64,000 nt of DNA from Arthrobacter sp. AFG20 (GCF_002892795.1 NZ_PJMC01000008.1:124001-188000), one strand, 5' to 3'. Shown: positions 29,476 to 38,979, counted from the stretch's first letter. Notes: a model not told the origin generated them from the sequence alone. Program-made: numbers and translations.

Positions 29476-30497
29476 GACCGGCAATGCAGCACCCAGTGGG
29501 CCGACGCGGGGTCCTGAAATCCGGACTGGGTCTGGTCCTCGGGGTGGCTGGTCTCCCGGGCATGGCCGCATGCACTGCGTCACCCGGCCCGGCCAGGGTC
29601 ACCGTGGCCGGCGGCGAAGCCGGCGGCTTCTACCTCGAGTTCGCCGCACTCCTTGCCGAGTCGCTCCAGCGCCACGGAATCGCCCAACGCGCAGAAGCCC
29701 TTACCACCGGCGGCAGTCTTGACAACATAAAGCGACTAGTCGCCGACGAGGCAACGTTCGCCGTCGCACTCCTCGACGCCGCAGCGCAGCAGGCAGGTGT
29801 GCACCAGCCGGCCGCGCCCGAGACTGGTCCGGAGCAGACTGTGGGCCAGCCCGCCGGGGCGATGGTCGCCGTCGGAAAGGTCTACGAAAACTATGTTCAC
29901 TGCCTGGTGCGGCGGGACAGCGGAATCGGGAACTACCGCCATCTCACGGGCAGGAGGATCGGGATTGGTGAGGCGGGGTCGGGAACGTCGCTTACGGCCC
30001 GCAGGATCCTGGAAGTGTCGGGGCTGGCAGGCTCGGCCAGGGCCGTTGCGGAAGTCAATCTGGGTCTCAACGACGGGCTGGGCGCGCTCCGAAGGAAAGC
30101 CGTGGACGCGCTGTTCTGGTCGGGCGGTGTTCCGACAGCCGCCATCACGAAGGCGAACGACGAGCCGGGGCTTCGGCTGCTCGACCTGTCCAGCCTGGTC
30201 CGGCCCCTTCGCGACCGCTTCGGTGCTTTCTACGACCGTGTCCTGATTCCCGGAAGCGGCTACCCGGGAGCCGGGTCCGTCTGGACCGTGGGCGTCGCGA
30301 ACCTCCTGCTGTGCCGTGGCGACCTTGACGGCGGCATCGTCCGGAACACTGTCAGGCTGCTGGTCGATCATGCCGACGAGCTCGTTCCCCGGTCCAGCCT
30401 CGGCGTTCAGTTCCTGAGCCCGGACACCCTGATCAACACGGCGGATCTGCCCCTGCATCCCGCTGCGGCGGAGGCCTACCGCACGCTGCATGGTTAG
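29472..30497 (+). CDS. TAXI-family solute-binding lipoprotein
   Basis: A 341-residue binding protein. The N-terminus carries a twin-arginine motif (GRRGVLKSG) and a lipobox-like LPGMAAC; residues 40 onward (TVAGGEAGGFYLEFA, LTTGGSLDNI, GEAGSGTSLTARRI) match the TAXI (TRAP-associated extracytoplasmic immunogenic) family. No TRAP permease genes are adjacent. Because it overlaps the kinase gene by 4 bases, it may be a ligand receptor for that kinase rather than a transporter subunit. Confidence 0.85.
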   Translation: MRPAMQHPVGRRGVLKSGLGLVLGVAGLPGMAACTASPGPARVTVAGGEAGGFYLEFAALLAESLQRHGIAQRAEALTTGGSLDNIKRLVADEATFAVALLDAAAQQAGVHQPAAPETGPEQTVGQPAGAMVAVGKVYENYVHCLVRRDSGIGNYRHLTGRRIGIGEAGSGTSLTARRILEVSGLAGSARAVAEVNLGLNDGLGALRRKAVDALFWSGGVPTAAITKANDEPGLRLLDLSSLVRPLRDRFGAFYDRVLIPGSGYPGAGSVWTVGVANLLLCRGDLDGGIVRNTVRLLVDHADELVPRSSLGVQFLSPDTLINTADLPLHPAAAEAYRTLHG

Positions 30498-30564
30498 GCA
30501 GGGCCCCCAGCTGCGGCCGGCTTCGGCGCATGGCGCTGCTCCCGGGGCATGGCAGGATGGAATG

Positions 30565-31437
30565 ATGACTTCTGTTGCTTCTGAAAACCTTTCCAGGGCG
30601 AACCCGGCCGCCGGGACGGCTCCCGCCGTCGTCCTGACCATCGCCGGCTCGGAGGCGACCGGCGGTGCCGGGGCCCAGGCCGACCTGAAGACCTTCCAGG
30701 AACTGGGCGTCCTCGGCATCGCCAATCTCACATGCATCGTCTCGTTCGACCCAAAGAATGACTGGAACCACCGCTTCGTGCCCGTGGACCAGGAAGTCAT
30801 CGCGCACCAGCTGGAGGCGACGACGGCGGCCTACGGTCCCGCTTCCGGCGCACCTTCCGTCCTGGACACGGTGAAGATCGGCATGCTGGGCAGCCCGGAC
30901 ACCATTTCGACCGTGGCCTCCGCGCTGGCTGCGGGTGCGTTCAGCAATGTTGTCCTGGACCCGGTGCTGATCTGCAAGGGCCAGGAACCGGGCCACGCGC
31001 TGGACACGGACCAGGCACTCAAGGCGCAGATCCTGCCGCTCGCCACGTTCGTCACGCCCAACCACTTCGAGGCGGAATCGCTGTCCGGCCTGGAGATTAC
31101 CGACGTCGACTCCCTCAAGGCTGCGGCAGTCCGTATCCACGAGCTGAGCAGAGCCGTGGTGCTGGCCAAGGGGGGCGTGCGCCTGTCCGGGCACGACGCC
31201 GTCGACGTCTTCTACGACGGCGAAACCCTCGAGGTCCTCAGCGCTCCGAAGGTGGGCGAGGTCGCCGTCTCCGGCGCCGGATGCTCGCTCGCCGCGGCAG
31301 TGACGGCCGAGCTGGCCAAGGGCGCTTCGCCGCTGGAGGCAGCGCGCACGGCCAAGGATTTCGTGACCGCCGGCATCCGCAACCGCGTGGCCTCGGGTGC
31401 CCCGTTCGAGGCCCTCTGGCAGGGCGGCCCGCGCTAA
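30565..31437 (+). CDS. pdxK: pyridoxal/hydroxymethylpyrimidine kinase (PdxK/ThiD family)
   Basis: Ribokinase-fold kinase of about 290 residues phosphorylating vitamin B6 vitamers at the 5' hydroxyl. Motifs: TIAGSEATGGAGAQADLKTF at the N-terminus, VSFDPKNDWNH, LDPVLICKG and the anion-hole region SGAGCSLAAAVTAELAKG. The DPKNDWNH and DPV.ICKG patterns fit Bacillus-type PdxK better than ThiD. No thiamine genes are nearby, which supports PdxK weakly. Tandem ATGs at 30562 and 30565 leave the exact start open by one residue. Confidence 0.82.
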   Translation: MTSVASENLSRANPAAGTAPAVVLTIAGSEATGGAGAQADLKTFQELGVLGIANLTCIVSFDPKNDWNHRFVPVDQEVIAHQLEATTAAYGPASGAPSVLDTVKIGMLGSPDTISTVASALAAGAFSNVVLDPVLICKGQEPGHALDTDQALKAQILPLATFVTPNHFEAESLSGLEITDVDSLKAAAVRIHELSRAVVLAKGGVRLSGHDAVDVFYDGETLEVLSAPKVGEVAVSGAGCSLAAAVTAELAKGASPLEAARTAKDFVTAGIRNRVASGAPFEALWQGGPR

Positions 31438-31449
31438 GCGTTGGTTTGA

Positions 31450-32715
31450 TCAGGAGCGGGGGTCGGCCACTGTTCCCATGAACAGCGGCAGCCCTGTTTC
31501 GACGTGCACGATCTGGTAATGGAACGGCCGGTCGAAGTCGATGGTGTGCTCGGGCTGGGGTGGCGCGCCAGTGACCATGCCGTTGATCTGGGTCACCGCT
31601 GCGGCCACCGTTCCCTTCTCCGCCACCGTGATGTTGGCGGCCTGCGCTGCCTGCGTGATGGTCATTTTCGGCTGGATCGCGTTGAAGTCCTCAGTGGTGG
31701 TGAGCGTCCTATGCAGTCCGGCGGCTTCCAGGACTCGGCGCAGGTCGAAGCTGCTTTTGTGGTCCCAGCGGGGCAGCTGGATCTGCACCGTCTCCAGAGG
31801 CGCGGCGCCCATGGCATCCGCGATTTCCGTGAGTTGAGGCGCCCCGAATGAGGCATGGGAGTCGATAGCTTCCGGCAGGACCAGACGCATCACGAATCCC
31901 TCGGCATAGGGGAGGTCCACGGCCCGCCAGCCGGTGCCTTCCGCGTACTTCATCTCCAGCAGGTTGTGCATCGCGGGGACGTCGGCTTCCTCTCCCCCGC
32001 CAGTGGTGAAGGGCAAATCCGATGTGGAGCCCGGGTCAAACGGGGTTTGCCAGGCTGCTGCGAAGTACACGGCATTGAGCAGGCTGAAGGTGTTCCGCGG
32101 ATCGTACTCCGCCGGCGCCTGCTTGATCCGGCCGCCCGTGTTGCTGTCCACCCAGGCATCGATCGCGGGCTTGGTGGCACCCTCATTGCTGAAGTCCACC
32201 GCATATACGCCGGTCCCGTAGTGCCTGGCCAGCGTGCCGAGGAATGCCTCGCTGGCCGGCACGTCCTTGTCCACGAACAATCCGTTGGCGGCATGCATGA
32301 CCGGCTGCCGCGGCGGGTTGTCCTCGTCCACGGCCCCCGGGTCACCGTCGAACGTCGCCAGGGACACGAGCAGCGCATTCATGGCCTGATCGCGCTTCTC
32401 CGGGAACCCCACAACGCTGTCCAGCTCGGCAGCCGATTCCCCGGAGGCGCCGGCTCGAAGCATGGCCAACGCAACCAGCAGGCTTCCCGGCGAGGACACC
32501 ACGTTCCCGCCCGAACCGTCGGCCAGCAGTGCCAGGCCGAGCCCAAGGGCGGCGTCCCGGAACGAGCGGTATTCGGCGGCGTAAGCCGTGCCGTCCACCG
32601 AAACCCGCTCCACGCCGTCGGCCTTCACCAGTCCCGGCACCGGCGCCGAACACGCCGTCGCAAGCGCCACTACGGCCGAGGCCGCCACCATTTTGGCCAT
32701 TCGAATCCTGTTCAT
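31450..32715 (-). CDS. serpin-family lipoprotein protease inhibitor
   Basis: A 421-residue serpin with a lipoprotein signal (ALATACSAP; Cys near 22), so it should sit on the outer face of the membrane. The family core is visible: NVVSSPGSLLVALAMLRAGA, the breach/shutter NAVYFAAAWQTPF, and the hinge AEKGTVAAAVTQI leading to a reactive loop (VTGAPPQPEHTIDFDRPFHYQI). The small hinge residues suggest an inhibitory type. The ATG at 32715 has GAGGACTGCA upstream. Bacterial serpins are uncommon; the protease target is unknown. Confidence 0.9.
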   Translation of the reverse strand: MNRIRMAKMVAASAVVALATACSAPVPGLVKADGVERVSVDGTAYAAEYRSFRDAALGLGLALLADGSGGNVVSSPGSLLVALAMLRAGASGESAAELDSVVGFPEKRDQAMNALLVSLATFDGDPGAVDEDNPPRQPVMHAANGLFVDKDVPASEAFLGTLARHYGTGVYAVDFSNEGATKPAIDAWVDSNTGGRIKQAPAEYDPRNTFSLLNAVYFAAAWQTPFDPGSTSDLPFTTGGGEEADVPAMHNLLEMKYAEGTGWRAVDLPYAEGFVMRLVLPEAIDSHASFGAPQLTEIADAMGAAPLETVQIQLPRWDHKSSFDLRRVLEAAGLHRTLTTTEDFNAIQPKMTITQAAQAANITVAEKGTVAAAVTQINGMVTGAPPQPEHTIDFDRPFHYQIVHVETGLPLFMGTVADPRS

Positions 32716-32938
32716 TGCAGTCCTCGGCTCATCCGGAGAACACCGTACGTACTCAGTCAACCAGCGGGGTCCGACAGTAACGATGCCTGCCCGGTCACGG
32801 TTTGCCGTCGCTTTGGTCTCACCCGTCCGACGCCCTCTCAGTTTCCGCAACGTTTTCGGCAACGCGCTCTCATTCCTGCGGGCGTATTCTCAAGGCATCC
32901 CGGCGGAGCGCGGTGGATCGATCGTGAAGGAGCACGGC

Positions 32939-33295
32939 ATGGCCCAGCATTTCGACAGCGTCGACGATTACATCGCGCAGTTTCCCGCCGACGTGCAGGA
33001 TGTCCTCCAGGAGGTCCGGCGCAGATGCCGCGCTGCCGTGCCGGGTTCCGGCGAAATGATCAGCTACGGCATCCCCACGGTCACCCTCGGCGGCAAGTAT
33101 GTCGTGTACTTCGCAGGCTGGGCGCACCATATTTCGGTCTACCCGTTACCGTCCGGTGACGACGCGTTCCAGGCTGAGATCGCGCCCTTCCGGTCCGCCA
33201 AGGGCACGCTCAAGTTCCCCCTCGGCAAGCCCATCCCCTACGGGCTCATCGAAAGGACGGCGGCGCTTCTCGCCGCCGAGCGCCAAAGACGATAA
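32939..33295 (+). CDS. DUF1801 (YdhG-like) protein
   Basis: A 118-residue small cytoplasmic protein with the DUF1801 layout: VDDYIAQFPADVQDVLQEVR, EMISYGIPTV, ISVYPLPSGD and GTLKFPLGKPIPYGLIE. The family is sometimes described as iron-chaperone-like (frataxin-type fold); function here is uncertain. The ATG has AAGGAG six bases upstream. A GTG 15 bases earlier in frame is an alternative. Confidence 0.85.
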   Translation: MAQHFDSVDDYIAQFPADVQDVLQEVRRRCRAAVPGSGEMISYGIPTVTLGGKYVVYFAGWAHHISVYPLPSGDDAFQAEIAPFRSAKGTLKFPLGKPIPYGLIERTAALLAAERQRR

Positions 33296-33314
33296 CCGCC
33301 GTCGGTACCTTCTA

Positions 33315-35063
33315 CTACCGCCGCGGAATGTTCCGGAGGTTGCTGCGCGCCATGCTCACCGCCTCGCCGGCGCCACGGTTCAGGACCACCTTGGACATGG
33401 CGGTGGCGAACCCGAGGACCTGCGAGCCGGTGATTTTCGGCGGGATCGACAGCGCCTTGGGATCCGTGATGAGCTCCACCAGCGACGGCCCTGGATGGGC
33501 GAAGGCCTCACGGTACGCGTCCTCAATCCGGGCGGGATCCGTGACGCGCACCGCGTGGAAGCCGAGGGCGCGGGCCACGGCGGCGTAGTCGGCGTCGGGC
33601 ACGTCCACACCGAAGTCTGGCAGGCCGTCCACCAGCATCTCCAGCTTCACCATGCCCAGGGTTGAGTTGTTGAAGACCACCACGTTGACCGGAAGCCGGT
33701 GGGCGGCAACGGTGATGAGCTCGCCGAGCAGCATGGACAGCCCGCCGTCGCCCGAGACCGAAATGACTTGGCGTCCGGGGTACGCCACCTGCGCCCCGAT
33801 AGCGTGCGGCAGCGCGTTGGCCATGGAGCCGTGCAGGTACGAGCCGATCAGCCGGCGGGTGCCCAGCGGGTTGATGTAGCGGGCGGTCCACACGTTGCAC
33901 ATGCCGGTGTCCGCGGTGAACACGGCATCCTCAGCCGCCACCTGGTCCAGCAGGGACGCCGCATATTCGGGATGGATCGGCTGCTTCTTTTCCACCTTGC
34001 GCGTGTACGCGCCCACGGCTTTGTTCATCAGCCGGTCGTGCTTCTTGAGCATCTGGTTGAGGAAGCGGCGGTTCTTCTTCGGAGCCACCAGTGGCATCAG
34101 CGCGTTTAGGGTAGGCAGCAGGTCGCCGTGGACGGCGATGTCGACGTCGGTCCGCCGGCCCAGCCTGTGCGCGGCACGGTCCACCTGGGCGGTGCGGGTT
34201 CCGGGCAGGAACTGGTCGTACGGGAAGTCGGTGCCCAGTAGCAGCAGCAGGTCCGCGTCCTCGATCCCCTCCGCCGCGGCGCCATAGCCCAGCAGCCCGG
34301 TCATGCCGATATCGAAGGGATTGTCGTACTGCAGGAAGTCCTTGCCGCGCAGGGTGTGGCCGATGGGCGCGCCGATCAGTTCCGCGAGCGCAACGACCTC
34401 GTCATGGGCTCCCTGCGTGCCCGCCCCGGCGAAGATGGCAACCTTGCCCGCCGCGTTGATGGCATCGGCGAGCTCCCTGACGCTTTCGGCGTCCGGCGTC
34501 AGGGTGGCGGGCCGGAACTTTGCGGGCAGTGGGCTTTCGCCGGTCGCCTCCAGCCCGGCGATATCGCCGGGCAGGGTCACGACGGCGACGCCACCCAGGG
34601 CGACAGCGTGCTGGATGGCGCTGTGCATCACCCGCGGCGCCTGTTCCGCCGTGCTAATGAGCTCTGAGTAAACGGAGCATTCGTTGAAGATCCGGTCCGG
34701 GTGGGTTTCCTGGAAGAAACCGCTGCCGATCTGCTTGCTGGGGATGTGCGAGGCGATGGCCAGCACTGGTGCGCCGGAACGGTTCGCGTCGTACAGGCCG
34801 TTGATCAGATGCAGGTTGCCGGGGCCGCACGAACCGGCACAGACGGCAAGTTTTCCGGTCAGCTGGGCTTCGGCCGCGGCGGCGAAGGCTGCGGCCTCCT
34901 CGTGCCGGACGTGGATCCAGTCAATGCCGCCCTGCTGTGAGCCGCCGGTCTGGCGGACGGCGTCCACGATCGGGTTAAGGCTGTCCCCGACGATCCCGTA
35001 GATTCGCTGGACGCCGGCAGCCTGGAGTTGTTCGATGAGCTGGGTGGCAAGTTCCTTGGCCAT
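33315..35063 (-). CDS. poxB: pyruvate dehydrogenase (quinone)/pyruvate oxidase
   Basis: ThDP- and FAD-dependent enzyme of 582 residues that oxidises pyruvate to acetate and CO2, passing electrons to the quinone pool. Motifs: IVGDSLNPIVDA with the catalytic Glu region HEEAAAFAA, GPGNLHLINGLYDA, the ThDP/Mg motif SVSGDGGLSML through FNNSTLGM, and a C-terminal extension (about 540-582, RGAGEAVSMA) that corresponds to the membrane-binding region of PoxB. It is divergent from a low-GC orphan gene. Confidence 0.92.
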   Translation of the reverse strand: MAKELATQLIEQLQAAGVQRIYGIVGDSLNPIVDAVRQTGGSQQGGIDWIHVRHEEAAAFAAAAEAQLTGKLAVCAGSCGPGNLHLINGLYDANRSGAPVLAIASHIPSKQIGSGFFQETHPDRIFNECSVYSELISTAEQAPRVMHSAIQHAVALGGVAVVTLPGDIAGLEATGESPLPAKFRPATLTPDAESVRELADAINAAGKVAIFAGAGTQGAHDEVVALAELIGAPIGHTLRGKDFLQYDNPFDIGMTGLLGYGAAAEGIEDADLLLLLGTDFPYDQFLPGTRTAQVDRAAHRLGRRTDVDIAVHGDLLPTLNALMPLVAPKKNRRFLNQMLKKHDRLMNKAVGAYTRKVEKKQPIHPEYAASLLDQVAAEDAVFTADTGMCNVWTARYINPLGTRRLIGSYLHGSMANALPHAIGAQVAYPGRQVISVSGDGGLSMLLGELITVAAHRLPVNVVVFNNSTLGMVKLEMLVDGLPDFGVDVPDADYAAVARALGFHAVRVTDPARIEDAYREAFAHPGPSLVELITDPKALSIPPKITGSQVLGFATAMSKVVLNRGAGEAVSMARSNLRNIPRR

Positions 35064-35293
35064 GGTGCACGCTCCCGCAATCAGGTTGGTGGGCTGACAA
35101 GGGCCAATATAGTCCGCTCACCTTGGCGGGGGTTTCAGGCTCTTCTAACGACGACGGCGGCCGTTGCCGTTCGGGGCCCGTCCGGCCCGCTTTTCCACAT
35201 ACGGATGGTCGGCCGTTGAGGCCCTGGCCTCGGCGGTCATAGCGTTTCTGGAAAGGCATTCAGTCTCTCAAACAACCTCAGTGAGGATCGATC

Positions 35294-35803
35294 TTGGCCA
35301 ACAAATCCCGCCGCCGTCGACAGAAAAATCGGAAGCCCCGCAGCGGGCATCCTGCCGGGAAACCCGCCAGCAGAGCAGTTTCCGCTGCCTCGCACCAACG
35401 CGATCAGGAGCTCGGTTCCCTATTTGCATTCGTGGATTGGCACCGGGAGCACGGGATACTGCCAGAACTTGTTTTCGTCCTCGCCCAACTGCAAGCGTTC
35501 TTTCCGCTTTACGCCGAGCTATCGGGCGGCGCTGCGGTGACGGCGATGGATCCGGGACTTATCGCTCAACATGTGGAGTTACTCGAAGAGCGTGATCCCG
35601 AATATGCATCCTTTTTCTGTGCCGTCCTGTTTGAATACATGCCCTTTCTGAGGCACACGGGCCGCTGGTCCGGCACCGATGAACGTCACCAGGTTTTGCA
35701 TGACGTGCTCTACCACGGGATTCTGAATGAAGATATTTCCCCCGCAGGGTGGCCGCGCACGCAAGCCGGAAGCAGTCGTCAGGCTTCACGCAGGAGTGCG
35801 TGA
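35294..35803 (+). CDS. hypothetical protein, low GC, TTG start
   Basis: A 169-residue open frame with no recognised domain. The N-terminus is very basic (KSRRRRQKNRKPRSG), and the middle is helical and hydrophobic in parts (LVFVLAQLQAFFPLYAEL). GAGG sits about 10 bases before the TTG. Sample 60-base lines inside it have 45-57% G+C by hand count, clearly below the neighbours, and codons differ accordingly, which suggests horizontal transfer. The tail runs toward the convergent RamB-like gene. Confidence 0.55.
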   Translation: MANKSRRRRQKNRKPRSGHPAGKPASRAVSAASHQRDQELGSLFAFVDWHREHGILPELVFVLAQLQAFFPLYAELSGGAAVTAMDPGLIAQHVELLEERDPEYASFFCAVLFEYMPFLRHTGRWSGTDERHQVLHDVLYHGILNEDISPAGWPRTQAGSSRQASRRSA

Positions 35804-35871
35804 GCGCCACCGTCAATCCGGGGCAATGCCGGAGCCTTGCCGAAAGCCCGCAGGACCTGCGGGAGAGTCCG

Positions 35872-37359
35872 TCAGCTGCCCGAGTGGGCCTGCAGGAACG
35901 TGTACACCTCGGTCTCGTCCACGCCGGGGAAGGCACCCGGGGGCATGGCCGCGAGCAGGTGGGAGTGGGCCCGTGCGGAGGGCCAGGCATTGCCTGCCCA
36001 CTCGGATGTCAGCGCGGCTGGCGGCCGCTTGCAGCAGTTGGGGTCCGGGCAGTTGGACGTTGCGCGGGCAGTGGTTTCCCGTCCGCGGAACCACTTCACG
36101 TGCTGGTACGGGACCCCGATGCTCAGCGAGAACTGCCCGCTGGCGGACCGGTCCGTGCGGGCGGTGCACCAGTACGTGCCCGACGTCGTGTCCGTGTACT
36201 GGCTGTAGGCACTGAACTTGTCCGGCACATCGAACACAGCACGGGAGGTCCAGGCCTTGCAGGACGGCTGCCCCTCGATCGCCCCCGTGTGGTCCTGCGG
36301 AAAGTTCACGCCGTCGTTCTCGTAGGCCTTGTAAATGATTCCGCTCTGGTGCGTCTTCTGGAAATGCGTGGTGATGCCCAGGTGCTTGGTGGCCAGGTTG
36401 GTGAAACGGTGCGCAGCGGTCTCATAGGACACGGCGAAGGCGTCCCGGATGTCCTCGACCGCGATTTCCTTCGCCGCCTTGGCTTTTTGCAGAAATTCCA
36501 CGGTGGCCTGCTCCGGCAGCAGGAGCGCCGCCGCGAAATAGTTCGTGGCCACCCGTTGCGCGAGGAAATCGCCGTAGTTGCGGGGCGTTTCATGGCCAAG
36601 GACGTAGTGGCCCAGGGCCTGCAGGAGCACAGACCGGGGGTCGTGGTCCTGCCGTTGGCTCTGCGTCAGATAAATTTTGCGGTTCTTCAAATCGGTCACC
36701 GAACGTGTGGAATGCGGCAGGTCGCCCACGTGATGGAGGCTGAAACCGAGGTTCTCAGCGATGTCGGCTATGACGTGCTGGCTCAACGGCCCGGTGGTGT
36801 ACCCGACCCCCTTGAGCACCTTCTGCGCCTCTGCCTCATACTCAGGGAAATAGTTACCACGCTCACGCATCATTGCACGCAGCTCGCCGTTCGCGCGGCG
36901 GGCCTCTTCCGGCGTCGCCACCTGCTCATTCATCTTGCGTTCGAGCTCGTGCAGCAGTCCCACCTGTGCCTCCAGGACATCCATCGGCAACCGCGAACTG
37001 ATGCGGATTTTGGGCAGGTTCAACGACTCATAGAGCGGGCCCCGCTGGTAGCGTTCAAGCTCGATTTCCAGGCCTGCCCGGCGGCTGGGCGGTTCGGCTC
37101 CGAGCAACTGGTCAATGCTGACGTTGAGCGCCGTTGCCAGGTGCTGCAGCAAGCCGAGTTTTGGTTCCCGCTTGCCATTCTCAATCAGGCTCAACTGGCT
37201 CGGTGCGGTGCCGACGGCGGCACTCAGGTCATCCAGCGTCAGTCCCGCCTGCTTGCGCAGATGGCGGACGCGGCGACCGAGCGAGATCACGTCCAGTTCG
37301 GCCGTCGACTGCGGTGACGACGGGTGTGAAACTTCCCTGTTCCAGCTTGAAGGCGACAT
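35872..37359 (-). CDS. RamB-like XRE-family transcriptional regulator of acetate/glyoxylate metabolism
   Basis: A regulator of about 495 residues. Helix-turn-helix near residues 30-85 (GRRVRHLRKQAGLTLDDLSAAV... SLIENGKREP). The middle has an IrrE/ImmA-type domain in which the metallopeptidase helix is degraded (LLQALGHYVLGHE), then RVATNYFAAALLLPE; the C-terminus is the short-chain acyl-CoA regulator-like domain with several cysteines. It is divergent from aceA, as expected for RamB, which controls aceA/aceB in corynebacteria. Several start codons are possible (37359, 37386, GTG 37398) and none has a strong ribosome-binding site. Confidence 0.85.
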   Translation of the reverse strand: MSPSSWNREVSHPSSPQSTAELDVISLGRRVRHLRKQAGLTLDDLSAAVGTAPSQLSLIENGKREPKLGLLQHLATALNVSIDQLLGAEPPSRRAGLEIELERYQRGPLYESLNLPKIRISSRLPMDVLEAQVGLLHELERKMNEQVATPEEARRANGELRAMMRERGNYFPEYEAEAQKVLKGVGYTTGPLSQHVIADIAENLGFSLHHVGDLPHSTRSVTDLKNRKIYLTQSQRQDHDPRSVLLQALGHYVLGHETPRNYGDFLAQRVATNYFAAALLLPEQATVEFLQKAKAAKEIAVEDIRDAFAVSYETAAHRFTNLATKHLGITTHFQKTHQSGIIYKAYENDGVNFPQDHTGAIEGQPSCKAWTSRAVFDVPDKFSAYSQYTDTTSGTYWCTARTDRSASGQFSLSIGVPYQHVKWFRGRETTARATSNCPDPNCCKRPPAALTSEWAGNAWPSARAHSHLLAAMPPGAFPGVDETEVYTFLQAHSGS

Positions 37360-37389
37360 TTCTGAAGAATACGTGAAGAAGTGCATTTC

Positions 37390-37432
37390 TTTCCACACTT
37401 TTCCCCTAGAAAGCTGTCGGAAAGTGCAGAAA
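37390..37432. promoter_or_regulatory. candidate RamB operator pair upstream of aceA
   Basis: AAAGTGCAGAAA at 37421-37432 and, on the other strand, AAAGTGTGGAAA (37390-37401) agree at 10 of 12 positions and face each other. They resemble the AAAxTTTGCAAA-type corynebacterial RamB motif only partly. They lie in the gap between the regulator and aceA. Confidence 0.4.
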
Positions 37433-37553
37433 AGTAGGTGTCACGGAAAGAAACACCACCGGAAAAGCCGGCCGGAGCTGCAAAGGCGCAGCGAAGGTCG
37501 GGCCGGAAAACGATCACCCGGAATGGCCCGGGCGAGCAAACAAGGAGACAAAG

Positions 37554-38870
37554 ATGACTGCAGCATTTGAGCCCAACCAGCAGACGCCCGAGCAGCAGGC
37601 CGCCGCACTGGAGCTCGAGTGGGCTGCCAACCCGCGCTGGGAAGGTGTGACCCGTGACTACAAGGCAGCGGACGTCGTCCGTCTCCGCGGCCGGGTCTCC
37701 GAAGAGCACACCCTGGCCCGCCGCGGCTCCGAGAAGCTGTGGAAGCAGCTCACCGAGGAGCACAAGGAAGGCAAGTACACCAACGCCCTGGGTGCCCTGA
37801 CCGGCAACCAGGCCGTGCAGCAGGTCAAGGCCGGCCTGCGCGCCATCTACCTTTCCGGCTGGCAGGTCGCCGCGGACGCCAACAACTCCGGCCACACCTA
37901 CCCGGACCAGTCGCTGTACCCGGCCAACTCGGTCCCCACGGTAGTCCGGCGCATCAACAATGCTCTCCTCCGAGCAGACCAGATCGAGTTCTCCGAAGGC
38001 ATCCAGACCGTCGAGGACTGGCTGGTCCCGATCGTCGCCGACGCCGAGGCCGGCTTCGGCGGACCGCTCAACGCCTACGAGCTGATGAAGTCCATGATCC
38101 AGGCCGGCGCCGCCGGCGTGCACTGGGAAGACCAGCTCGCTTCGGAAAAGAAGTGCGGCCACCTCGGCGGCAAGGTCCTGATCCCCACCCAGCAGCACGT
38201 GAGGACCCTGAACGCGGCCCGCCTGGCCGCCGACGTCGCCGGCACCCCGTCCGTCGTCATCGCCCGCACCGACGCCGAGGCAGCCACCCTGATCACCTCC
38301 GACGTCGACGAGCGCGACCAGGAATTCATCACCGGCGAACGCACCCCGGAAGGCTTCTACAAGGTCCGCAACGGCATCGAACCCTGCATCGCCCGCGCCA
38401 AGGCCTACGCCCCGTACTCGGACCTCATCTGGATGGAGACGGGCACCCCGGACCTCGAGCTGGCCCGCAAGTTCGCCGAAGCCGTGAAGGCCGAGTTCCC
38501 GGACCAGATGCTCTCCTACAACTGCTCGCCGTCATTCAACTGGCGCAAGCACCTGGACGACGCCACCATCGCCAAGTTCCAGCGCGAACTCGGCGCCATG
38601 GGCTTCACCTTCCAGTTCATCACCCTGGCCGGATTCCACGCCCTGAACTACTCGATGTTCGACCTCGCCCACGGCTACGCCCGCGAAGGCATGAGCGCCT
38701 ACGTCGAACTGCAGGAGAAGGAATTCGCCTCCGAGTCCCGCGGCTACACCGCAACCAAGCACCAGCGCGAAGTCGGCACCGGCTACTTCGACGACATCTC
38801 CACTGCGCTCAACCCGAACGCATCCACCTTGGCCCTGGTGGGATCCACCGAAGAAGGCCAGTTCCACTAA
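37554..38870 (+). CDS. aceA: isocitrate lyase
   Basis: Splits isocitrate into succinate and glyoxylate, the first glyoxylate-shunt step. 438 residues, the normal size of the prokaryotic class. The catalytic motif [10 protein letters not shown] is intact, with [13 protein letters not shown] before it and NCSPSFNW later. AAGGAG lies before the ATG. Malate synthase follows on the same strand after a 221-base gap with a strong hairpin, so the two are probably expressed from separate or attenuated transcripts. The divergent RamB-like gene is the likely regulator. Confidence 0.97.
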   Translation: MTAAFEPNQQTPEQQAAALELEWAANPRWEGVTRDYKAADVVRLRGRVSEEHTLARRGSEKLWKQLTEEHKEGKYTNALGALTGNQAVQQVKAGLRAIYLSGWQVAADANNSGHTYPDQSLYPANSVPTVVRRINNALLRADQIEFSEGIQTVEDWLVPIVADAEAGFGGPLNAYELMKSMIQAGAAGVHWEDQLASEKKCGHLGGKVLIPTQQHVRTLNAARLAADVAGTPSVVIARTDAEAATLITSDVDERDQEFITGERTPEGFYKVRNGIEPCIARAKAYAPYSDLIWMETGTPDLELARKFAEAVKAEFPDQMLSYNCSPSFNWRKHLDDATIAKFQRELGAMGFTFQFITLAGFHALNYSMFDLAHGYAREGMSAYVELQEKEFASESRGYTATKHQREVGTGYFDDISTALNPNASTLALVGSTEEGQFH

Positions 38871-38938
38871 CTTTTTCGTCCGACGGCGGCTGTCGCCTTC
38901 GGCCTTCGGTCCGGCATTGCTCTGCCTGCTATTCCCCA

Positions 38939-38979
38939 TGCCCGGGTCCTACCTCGCTGAGCGAGGTCGGACCCGGGCA
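38939..38979 (+). terminator. 20-bp-stem hairpin between aceA and aceB
   Basis: Arms TGCCCGGGTCCTACCTCGCT (38939-38958) and AGCGAGGTCGGACCCGGGCA (38960-38979) pair with one mismatch. CAGGGCCCCTTTT follows, giving a short T-run. It may end aceA transcription or reduce read-through into aceB. Confidence 0.75.
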
